DNA from: an uncultured Collinsella sp.
GTDB lineage: Bacteria > Actinomycetota > Coriobacteriia > Coriobacteriales > Coriobacteriaceae
Assembly: GCA_900755685.1 (NCBI GenBank)
Contig: CAAEHI010000040.1
Location: 1-36,507, forward strand
Direction of reading: 5' to 3'
Length of the DNA: 36,507 bases
Shown here: piece after piece, positions 15,628-22,259 of the stretch
Layout: every line of letters starts with the position of its first letter
How positions within the stretch are numbered: position 1 is the first letter of the stretch
Program-made: the position numbers and the translations under genes
Notes under the pieces: model-generated
What the model was told of the DNA's origin: nothing
Database searches by the model: none
The model's input: the letters and a program-made list of their open reading frames with translations, nothing else

Positions 15628-17067
15628 ATGAGCGACGGAAAGAAAAAGCTTTCCTTCTTGACGGTCATTTCGACCATCATCTGCGTCGTCTTCGTTTGCG
15701 AGGCCGCCGCTCCTGCTGCTGCCATTGGCAACCAGCAGTTCTTCTGGTGGATCTTCCTGATCCTGACCTTCCTGCTTCCCTACGGCATGGTTGTCGCCGA
15801 GCTCGGTACCACCTATGACGGCGAGGGCGGCATTTACGACTGGGTACGCGATGGCCTGGGCGACAAATGGGGCGCCCGCATCTCGTACTACTACTGGGTC
15901 AACTACCCGCTGTGGATCGCCTCGCTGGCTACCATGTTCCCCGACATTTTGGGCATGGTCTTTGGCGTCGAGTTCAACTTGATCGCCAAGATGGGTATCG
16001 ATCTTGCCTTTGTGTGGATCGTCTACCTCATGGGCCGCTCCAAGGCGGCCGACTCCGAGTGGGTCCTTAACGGTGGCGCCATCATCAAGGTCGCCGTTGC
16101 CGTTATCGTTGGCGCTTTGGGCATTTGGTATGCCATGGAGAACGGTTTTGCGAACGACATGTCCGCTGCCACCTTCCTGCCCGAGCTCACCAACACCAAC
16201 GCTCTCGGCTACCTGTCGATCATCATCTTTAACTTCATGGGCTTCGAGGTCATCTGCACCATGACCGACGACATGGCCGATCCCGCTCGCGATATCCCCA
16301 AGGCTATCATCGTCGGTGGCCTGTCCATCGCCGTGATCTACCTGTTCGCTGGCTTTGGCATCGGCGCCGCCGTGCCGGCCGACTCCATCGATCCCGACTA
16401 CGGCATGATCGTCGCAGTCCAGACCATGGTGGGCGACTCCATGATCTTTAAGGTCATCTGCATCGCCTTCCTGATCACCCTGTTCGCCAACATGGCCGCT
16501 TGGTCCTTCGGCGTTAACTCCGTTGCTCGCTACGCTGCCGAGCACGGCAACATGCCCAAGGTCTTCGCCTCGATGATCTCGGATGACGACATGCCCAACG
16601 GCGCCAACCTGGTCAACGCTGTCGTTGCCTCCCTGGTGCTGTGCCTGCAGCTCGTTCCCATCGACGCCATCTCCAACGGTGTCTTCTGGATGCTCTTTGG
16701 CACCTCTGTCGTCTTCCTGCTGTTGACCTACATCCCGATGTTCCCGGCGTTCCTCAACCTTCGTAAGAACGACCCCAACCGTGAGCGCATCTTCACGTTC
16801 CCGTTTAAGGGCGCCATGATGAAGGTCATGCTGGCCATCCCCTGCATCGAGCTGGTTCTTGCCATCGTTGCCACGCTGATCCCGTTCTCCGCTGCTGAAA
16901 TTGGCGACAAGGTCCCGATGATCGTTATCTTCATCATGCTCGTGCTCATCGGCGAGGTCGTCCGCGTCGTCAGCGCTAAGGGCCGCGAGACCGAGTACAA
17001 GGGTCTGACCCCTGAGCTCGCAGCCCAGCGTCTCGCTGAGGAGGCCGCCGAGGCCGAGGAGAACTAG
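15628..17067 (+). CDS. APC-family transporter, probable agmatine/putrescine antiporter
   Basis: The 479-residue inner-membrane protein has about 12 hydrophobic segments and APC-superfamily features. These include the N-terminal CEAAAPAAAIGNQQFFWW unwound helix, the FNFMGFEV segment and the AWSFGVNSVARYAA loop. Its position between ptcA and aguA matches the agmatine-putrescine exchanger (AguD) of agmatine deiminase operons, giving energy-free exchange of substrate for product. The Ala/Glu-rich C-terminus is cytoplasmic. GAAGGAG precedes the ATG. Substrate is inferred from context. Confidence 0.85.
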   Translation: MSDGKKKLSFLTVISTIICVVFVCEAAAPAAAIGNQQFFWWIFLILTFLLPYGMVVAELGTTYDGEGGIYDWVRDGLGDKWGARISYYYWVNYPLWIASLATMFPDILGMVFGVEFNLIAKMGIDLAFVWIVYLMGRSKAADSEWVLNGGAIIKVAVAVIVGALGIWYAMENGFANDMSAATFLPELTNTNALGYLSIIIFNFMGFEVICTMTDDMADPARDIPKAIIVGGLSIAVIYLFAGFGIGAAVPADSIDPDYGMIVAVQTMVGDSMIFKVICIAFLITLFANMAAWSFGVNSVARYAAEHGNMPKVFASMISDDDMPNGANLVNAVVASLVLCLQLVPIDAISNGVFWMLFGTSVVFLLLTYIPMFPAFLNLRKNDPNRERIFTFPFKGAMMKVMLAIPCIELVLAIVATLIPFSAAEIGDKVPMIVIFIMLVLIGEVVRVVSAKGRETEYKGLTPELAAQRLAEEAAEAEEN

Positions 17068-17435
17068 AGCACCCGGTTCTGGGGCTCCAACCCTCCTCGT
17101 GTACCAACGCGCGCTTCGTCGGGCTTGTCGCTCCCGACTCCGGGCACTCTAGCCTCTTCGGAGGCGTGTCCAAGCGACAGGTTTGCTAACCATTCCCCCG
17201 GGGTGGGTGTGAGCGATAGCTCCGGTAACCACCGCCCACCCCAATCTCTCTTCCGTATCCTTCGTGCGTTTTGTCTCCGCGCACTTGGTTACGTCGTCGC
17301 TTGCCGGTGCGATTCCGTGAAAACCGGCACCGGGCGCCCCGACCTTTGCCGGGGAACGGGCGCCTACCATCTCTTGGTTTTAGGCTGCGGGTAACCCGCC
17401 CGCAGCAAGCGATCGTTCGATTTGGAGGAAATCTT
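17068..17435 (+). promoter_or_regulatory. Structured leader of aguA
   Basis: This 368-nt gap is dense in stems. GTCGGG (17118-17123) pairs with CCCGAC (17133-17138), and GCCTC-ttcg-GAGGC lies at 17152-17165. A compact three-way junction occupies 17200-17242: GGGGTGGG / CCCACCCC closes two arms, GAGC-GATA-GCTC and CGGT-AACC-ACCG. A hairpin GCTGCGGG (17384-17391) / CCCGCAGC (17399-17406) lies 17 nt before the GGAGG of aguA. No run of T follows the last stem. The layout suggests a cis-acting RNA, possibly ligand-responsive; no known riboswitch class was recognised. Confidence 0.5.
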
Positions 17436-18641
17436 ATGCGTACGATCACCGAGTCCGAGTCCACCCCCAAGGTCGACGGCTTCTTCATGCCCGCCGAGTT
17501 CGCCCCGCAGGATCGCGTGTGGATGGGCTGGCCCCACCGCACCGACACCTGGGCCCACGGCGCCAAGCCGGCCCAGAAGCAGTATGCCGCCATCGCCCGC
17601 GCCATCTCCGAGTTCACCCCGGTCTATATGTGCGCCAACCAGGTCGACTACGCCAACTGCAAGGCCGTCTTCGAGAACGACGAGAACGTCACCGTCATCG
17701 AGATGACCACCGACGACGCCTGGTTCCGCGACACTGCCGCCACCTACGTCATCAACGGCAAGGGCGAGAAGCGCGCCAACCACTGGCACTTCAACGCCTA
17801 CGGCGGCCTCGTCGACGGCCTGTACTTCCCGTGGGACAAGGACGAGCAGATCGCCCTCAAGATGGCTGAGCTCTCCGGCTGCCGCCGCTATCGTCCCGAC
17901 GACATGATCCTCGAGGGCGGCTCCATCACCGTCGACGGCGAGGGCACCCTTGTCGTGACCGACCAGTGCCTGCTTTCCCCGGGCCGCACCTGCTCTGCGG
18001 TTCTGGAGGAGGAAGAGGATCCCGAGTCCATCTGGCCCAAGTACCGCAAGAAGTTTGAGCCCTGGAGCGAGGAGCTTCGCGCCTACATGGACGAGCACCT
18101 CAAGGATTACCTGGGTGTCGAGAAGGTCATCTGGGTCAAGGAGGGCATCGACCCCGAGGAGACCAACGGCCACATCGACGACGTCGCCACGTTCATCGCG
18201 CCGGGCGTCATGGCCTGCATTTGGACCGACGATCCCGAGTATCCGTTCTACGAGCAGTGCCACGCTGCCTACGAGACCCTCTCCAACGCCGTCGACGCCA
18301 AGGGCCGCAAGATGAAGGTCTACAAGCTCTGCATGCCCGTGAACCCGCTGTTCATGGACCAGGCTTCCTGCGACACCATCGACGCCGACGAGAACGCCGA
18401 GCCGCGCGTCCCCGACGAGCCGCTGATCGCCTCCTACATGAACTACCTCGTGACCAACCACGGCGTTATCGTCCCGCAGTACGGCGACGAGAACGACCAG
18501 CTGGCCGTCGACACGCTCCAGAAGATCTACGACGAGGTCTGGGGCGAGGGCGTCTACAAGTGCGTCGGCGTTCAGTCCGAGCAGGTCGTCTTCGGTGGCG
18601 GCAACATCCACTGCATTACTCAGCAGGAGCCGTCCGCGTAA
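17436..18641 (+). CDS. aguA: Agmatine deiminase, copy 1
   Basis: Agmatine deiminase hydrolyses agmatine to N-carbamoylputrescine and ammonia in the cytoplasm. The 401-residue protein has the pentein-fold motifs: WMGWPHR near the N-terminus, WHFNAYGG, ILEGGSI, NGHIDD with the catalytic His/Asp, and the catalytic Cys (about residue 393) in GGGNIHCITQQ. The substrate loop reads WFRDTAATYV instead of the usual W-x-R-D-x-G-P, which copy 2 (28105-29226) keeps. It is longer than copy 2 because of an insert around residues 185-215. GGAGGAAATCTT precedes the ATG. Catalytic residues are intact. Confidence 0.92.
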   Translation: MRTITESESTPKVDGFFMPAEFAPQDRVWMGWPHRTDTWAHGAKPAQKQYAAIARAISEFTPVYMCANQVDYANCKAVFENDENVTVIEMTTDDAWFRDTAATYVINGKGEKRANHWHFNAYGGLVDGLYFPWDKDEQIALKMAELSGCRRYRPDDMILEGGSITVDGEGTLVVTDQCLLSPGRTCSAVLEEEEDPESIWPKYRKKFEPWSEELRAYMDEHLKDYLGVEKVIWVKEGIDPEETNGHIDDVATFIAPGVMACIWTDDPEYPFYEQCHAAYETLSNAVDAKGRKMKVYKLCMPVNPLFMDQASCDTIDADENAEPRVPDEPLIASYMNYLVTNHGVIVPQYGDENDQLAVDTLQKIYDEVWGEGVYKCVGVQSEQVVFGGGNIHCITQQEPSA

Positions 18642-18655
18642 TTGTCTGTCTTCCC

Positions 18656-18739
18656 GAGGCACGGCACCTTGCCCTTCAATCGTCGGGCATGACCCTTAAG
18701 GTCTATGCCCTCCTCTTTCAGGGCAATCTGCCGCACCTC
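18656..18739 (+). other. Structured palindromic element, copy 2
   Basis: The element begins 15 nt after the aguA stop. Outer arms GAGGCACGGCACCTTGCCCT (18656-18675) and 18720-18739 pair apart from a few mismatches. The internal loop TCAATCGTC / TCCTCTTTC equals copy 1. The apical hairpin is GGGCAT-GACC-CTTAA-GGTC-T-ATGCCC. The CACCTTG and CAATCTG strands of the basal stem are exchanged relative to copies 1 and 3, yet pair with the same 2x2 mismatch. Confidence 0.75.
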
Positions 18740-18742
18740 AGA

Positions 18743-18838
18743 AACCCAGCCGATCAATCGGACAGTCGGTGAATCGCACCGTGACCATCTCGGGGCATTG
18801 ATGGTCGGTTTATTCGATGTCTTGGTCGGCTGGGTTTT
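18743..18838 (+). terminator. Candidate terminator structure after aguA
   Basis: AACCCAGCCGA (18743-18753) pairs with TCGGCTGGGTT (18826-18836) around a roughly 70-nt interior that holds its own hairpin GACCATC (18783-18789) / GATGGTC. The right arm runs into GGGTTTTT. The large interior makes this an unusual terminator; it could also be a regulated or processed RNA. A further 10-bp hairpin follows, GGGCACTCCG (18844-18853) / CGGAGTGCCC (18866-18875). Confidence 0.45.
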
Positions 18839-18891
18839 TCTTTGGGCACTCCGTTGCCTCCACTTCGGAGTGCCCGCCTCTTTGATTGAGT

Positions 18892-18960
18892 ACGCGTCTG
18901 ATCTGGGATTTATTGCGGGTTAGGCCAATTGTTCGCTTGAATATCCCAGGTCAGACGCGT
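18892..18960. repeat. Inverted repeat with 18-bp arms
   Basis: ACGCGTCTGATCTGGGAT (18892-18909) and ATCCCAGGTCAGACGCGT (18943-18960) match at 17 of 18 positions with a 33-nt centre. No T-run follows. It belongs to the same class of long intergenic palindromes seen elsewhere in the window but has its own sequence. Confidence 0.7.
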
Positions 18961-19092
18961 CTTCAATTGCCAAAAGATTCCGGTCGCAATCGCGGCCGTT
19001 TTGATCGGAGTATCTATGTACCAGCGTATCGTTATCTACACGCGCCTGTTCCGCGAGCGTTGGTCCAACAATTGCATCCTCTCTTCTCTTTG

Positions 19093-19168
19093 GGATGGCA
19101 CCTGCACCGGTGACGCGGCCTGCAACCCTACCTTGGGCTGCGCCTTCGGTACAGATGCCATCCTTTTT
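19093..19168 (+). promoter_or_regulatory. Attenuator-like structured leader before the second APC gene
   Basis: GGATGGCA (19093-19100) pairs with TGCCATCC (19156-19163), directly followed by TTTTT (19164-19168), 20 nt before the permease start. The interior can fold an inner stem around CCCTACCTTGGG. A closed multibranch stem ending in a T-run immediately ahead of a gene is the usual form of a terminator-type attenuator or riboswitch. The class was not recognised. Confidence 0.5.
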
Positions 19169-19187
19169 GCTGTAGGGGAAGCGTGCC

Positions 19188-20597
19188 ATGGCAGGTAAAA
19201 AGTTCTCCCTGTTCGAGGTCATCCTCTCGGTTATCTGCGTTGTCTTTACCATCGAGGCGGCTGCTCCGGCATCTGCCATGGGTAACGTGCAGTTCTTCTG
19301 GTGGATCTTCCTTATCATTACGTTTTTGCTTCCCTATGGCCTGGTGGTGGCCGAGCTCGGTACGGCGTTCGATTCCGAGGGCGGCCTGTACGACTGGGTT
19401 CGCCTGGGCTTGGGAGACCGTTGGTGTGCACGCTGCTCCTGGTGCTATTGGGTCAACTTTCCACTGTGGGTGGCAAGTATCGCCTGCATGTTCCCCAGTG
19501 TCATCAATGCGGTATGGGGCATCGAATTTTCGCTTGGGGTCCGAATTGCCATCGAGCTTGCCTTTGTGTGGGGCGTCACGGTCATGGCAATGCAGCCGGT
19601 GGCCGAGGCCGATTGGGTCATGGATGGCGGCGCCGTCATCAAGGTGCTCATTACCGCCGTGGTGGGAATCATCGGCATCTGGTTTGCCTGCAACAACGGC
19701 TTTGCCAACGATATGTCGTTTAAGACATTTGTCCCCGATCTGGGAGACACTAACTCACTGACGTATCTTTCAATCATCCTATTCAACTTTATGGGCTTTG
19801 AGGTGGTCGCGACCTTTGCCAGCACGATGAAGAACCCATCGCGCGATATCCCCAAGGCGGTTATCGCCGGTGGCGTTGCCATCGCGGCGATCTACATTAT
19901 CTGTGGCATCGGTATTGGAGCCGCGGTTCCCACCGAGCAGCTTTCACTCGATTCGGGCATTGTGGACGCGGTTGCCGCCATGGTGGGGCGCGCTCACCCG
20001 CTGACGATGGTCGTGGGCGTGGCCTTTCTGGTAACGCTGTTTGCCAACATGATCTGTTGGAGCTTTGGCGTCAACAACGTGGCGAGCTATGCCGCGCGCC
20101 ATGGCAACATGCCGCGTCCCTTTGCGCTGGTGTCCAAGAAGACCGGCATGCCCAACGGCTCGGCACTCATTAACGGTTGTTTTGCCAGCTTGGTGCTGCT
20201 ACTTCAGATTCCGCTGGGTGAAGGTTCCGACGTCTTTTGGGTCTTCTTCTCGATGAACGTCGTCTTTCTGCTCATGAGCTATATCCCGATGTTCCCGGCG
20301 TTTTGGCGCCTGCGTAAATACGACGACCGCCCGCGCGTGTTTCGCGCGCCCTTCGAGGGCAAGGTGCTTGCGGTAGCGCTTGCGGTGCCGGTGGTAGAAC
20401 TCGTGCTTTCGATTGTTGCGACAATCGTGCCGCTTAACAGCTCGCCCGCCGAGATGTCAAAGTTGCCGATCCTCATGGGTGTGGTGATCGGCGTGTTGCT
20501 GGGCGAGGTTTCGCGCCTCATATCGCGCCGCGGCCGCAGCATCGACAATCCCGGCGTTGGCGCAAGGGGGACAGGTCGCTTTGCACCAAAACAGTAG
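19188..20597 (+). CDS. APC-family transporter, second paralogue
   Basis: The 469-residue, roughly 12-helix membrane protein is closely similar to the antiporter at 15628-17067. It shares EAAAPASAMGNVQFFWWIF, LPYGLVVAELGTAFDSEGG, FNFMGFEVVATF and SFGVNNVASYAARHGNMP. It is probably an amine or amino-acid exchanger related to agmatine or putrescine transport. It is less biased towards optimal codons than the first copy, suggesting lower expression. The C-terminal tail (GVGARGTGRFAPKQ) is encoded by a degenerate GGGACAG hairpin at about 20559-20587, so a repeat has probably supplied the end of the frame. Confidence 0.85.
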   Translation: MAGKKFSLFEVILSVICVVFTIEAAAPASAMGNVQFFWWIFLIITFLLPYGLVVAELGTAFDSEGGLYDWVRLGLGDRWCARCSWCYWVNFPLWVASIACMFPSVINAVWGIEFSLGVRIAIELAFVWGVTVMAMQPVAEADWVMDGGAVIKVLITAVVGIIGIWFACNNGFANDMSFKTFVPDLGDTNSLTYLSIILFNFMGFEVVATFASTMKNPSRDIPKAVIAGGVAIAAIYIICGIGIGAAVPTEQLSLDSGIVDAVAAMVGRAHPLTMVVGVAFLVTLFANMICWSFGVNNVASYAARHGNMPRPFALVSKKTGMPNGSALINGCFASLVLLLQIPLGEGSDVFWVFFSMNVVFLLMSYIPMFPAFWRLRKYDDRPRVFRAPFEGKVLAVALAVPVVELVLSIVATIVPLNSSPAEMSKLPILMGVVIGVLLGEVSRLISRRGRSIDNPGVGARGTGRFAPKQ

Positions 20598-20632
20598 CGC
20601 CGCGAGTTGTGCGGTGCTAGATGCATCTTGGA

Positions 20633-20824
20633 TTACTGCTCACGCTGCTCGGGATCAGATGCGAGCTTGGGTGCAAAGTAGGGGACGTGGCCCAGGTAGG
20701 GGCAGCTGTCCGAACGCGCCTCAACGGCGCAGGGGACATTGTTGTAGGTCATGGAAGAACCGAGTCGGGTGATGGCCTTGGCGGCGGGCGCGACGAGCAT
20801 CTTGAGCGGAGCGATCGGTGTCAT
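20633..20824 (-). CDS. Small conserved-looking hypothetical protein (63 aa)
   Basis: This 63-residue frame starts at ATG 20824 with AAAGGAG 5 nt upstream, a better ribosome site than many genes here. It begins MTPIAPLKMLVAPAAKAITR and contains two Cys (VPCAVEARSDSCPYLGH) and PYFAPKL. There is no signal peptide or clear membrane helix, and no family was recognised. It is divergent from the membrane LuxR gene, with a TAAAC/GTTTA palindrome between them, so the two may be co-regulated. Confidence 0.55.
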   Translation of the reverse strand: MTPIAPLKMLVAPAAKAITRLGSSMTYNNVPCAVEARSDSCPYLGHVPYFAPKLASDPEQREQ

Positions 20825-20855
20825 GGCATCTCCTTTCATCGGTGAGACACAGCTT

Positions 20856-20882
20856 GTTTATCTAAACGATACAGTACGTTTA
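20856..20882. promoter_or_regulatory. TAAAC/GTTTA operator-like boxes before luxR-type gene
   Basis: GTTTA (20856-20860), TAAAC (20863-20867) and GTTTA (20878-20882) form the palindrome TAAACGATACAGTACGTTTA (20863-20882). The same boxes occur before ptcA (14229-14272) and before the amidohydrolase (22027-22062). They lie between the small minus-strand gene and the LuxR-family gene, fitting autoregulation. Confidence 0.5.
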
Positions 20883-20952
20883 ATCGGTGAGTCTAATCTT
20901 GCGGCAAAGAATCTGTCAACATCCTCACAGCATCTAGACAGGGGAGGCGGGC

Positions 20953-21944
20953 ATGAGTTTCGCGTTCTATATCTACACCACGATTATCATGGGTGTGGCT
21001 CTGGTGACCAGTGCCGTGGCATTGGTGGTTTGGTTCATGACGCGCCGTCGCGACAGCCTCGTGGCCGCGGCGGGTTTTTTGCTCTATATGCTCGATATGT
21101 CGGTCATCTTTTTGACGAGTACAATCGGCTCAAATACGACTACGCCGTTACCTTTAGCGAGCCGCTGCAGCACCCCTTGCTGCGCTGCGTGCTTGGTATT
21201 GCCATCTATGCCTGCGTGGTGCTATGGATGTTTGCGCGCTTGCGCAAAAGACCGACGTCGCGCATGCTCGGACTCGCTATCGTGCCGTTTTCAATCTTGC
21301 AATTGCTGCTGGTGCCTCGCAGCGGCGCTGCCGGAGAGGTGCAGCAGTATCTCTTTTGGCTCACGCGTGACCTGGGTAATGTAGGATGTCTTGCCTATGC
21401 CGCCTGGCATTACCGGTACAGAGCAACGCGTGTTGAGAAACTCGACCTCGACCGCTCAAAGCTCTTTTGGAAGGTGGCCTTCGTTCTTGTGTTTTGCGTG
21501 ATCGCCGAGGACACCTACATGATCTTGTTCTGCCGCCCCGACTCCCAAAACCCCGTCATCGGCCTCTTTTTGTGGTATCTGTCCGAGCGCAATATCTCCG
21601 AAAACGTGCTGCTCGTGGTATGCGCGGCTCAGCTTTTTTGCCAGTTTAGCCATATCCTGCGTGTGTATGCCCGTCATCCGCGTGCCGATGAGGACGTGGC
21701 AGCCGAGAGCGCAAGCTCTGAGGACGATCTCGCATCGCGTGTGGTGATTTATGCCGACGCCCATAAGCTGTCACGGCGCGAGCAGGAGGTGCTCACGCTG
21801 GTGCTGAAGGGCAACGACGCCCAAAACATCGCCAGCGAGTTGGTCATCAGCCCTGGCACGGTCAAGGCACACTTGCATCGCATCTACGTTAAAAGCGGCG
21901 TCTCCAACCGAGATGACCTTATAGATACCTTTTGGCGTTCCTAG
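20953..21944 (+). pseudogene. Membrane-anchored LuxR-family regulator, frameshifted
   Basis: The N-terminal part (MSFAFYIYTTIIMGVALV ... YMLDMSVIFL) reads in the frame starting at 20953, preceded by GGGGAGGCGGG. The rest (FDEYNRLKYDYAVTF ... to the stop at 21944) reads in another frame. The change falls at a run of five T (21109-21113); one more T restores a single protein of about 330 residues. That protein aligns with the paralogue at 13125-14090 (IEMTEIFFFEYTL against LDMSVIFFDEY). The intact C-terminus has a LuxR helix-turn-helix (LSRREQEVLTLVLKG, VISPGTVKAHLHRIYVK). It could be a true mutation, slippage-based phase variation or an assembly error. Confidence 0.8.
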
Positions 21945-22026
21945 CCTCATTCTTCCTCGCATGCGGGTCTTGCTGTGTGGGCGGCCACACCGTTGGGCGT
22001 AATGAAGCGGTAATAATCTCAGACAA

Positions 22027-22062
22027 TAAACCTGCAGGTAAAGCGTGTAAACCTGCTTAAAC
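22027..22062 (+). promoter_or_regulatory. Three direct TAAAC boxes upstream of the amidohydrolase
   Basis: TAAAC occurs at 22027-22031, 22048-22052 and 22058-22062, the first two extended to TAAACCTGC. Spacings of 21 and 10 bp put them on one face of the helix. They resemble the boxes before ptcA and the LuxR-type gene. Confidence 0.45.
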
Positions 22063-22132
22063 TGACCGTTTGCGGTCCCTGGCCTTGGCACGGATTTGCC
22101 CCTGTGTATCAATGGGTGTAGCGCGAAGCCGC

Positions 22133-22197
22133 GGACGTGGGACAGACGTCCGAGCACGGCTTGTAGGCACGCGCCGATGCGGGAGCGCTACGCTCCC
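22133..22197 (+). other. Hairpin-rich leader of the amidohydrolase gene
   Basis: GGACGT-GGGACAG-ACGTCC (22133-22151) is a 6-bp stem with the recurrent GGGACAG loop. It is followed by GGGAGCG-cta-CGCTCCC (22181-22197). The remaining part of the 315-nt gap 21945-22259 holds the TAAAC boxes and no other clear feature. Confidence 0.5.
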
Positions 22198-22259
22198 AAC
22201 CGAGTGCCCACGCGGGCGGTGCGTCCGCGTTACAACCAAAGATGCCTGAGGAGGCTCGC

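Noticed and set aside
20751..21100. 5' part of the long frame ending at 21944 as the true N-terminus of the LuxR gene
   Set aside because: Its residues there are non-hydrophobic and lack the membrane segments. The frame starting at 20953 supplies them and has a good ribosome site, so a frameshift explains the data better.
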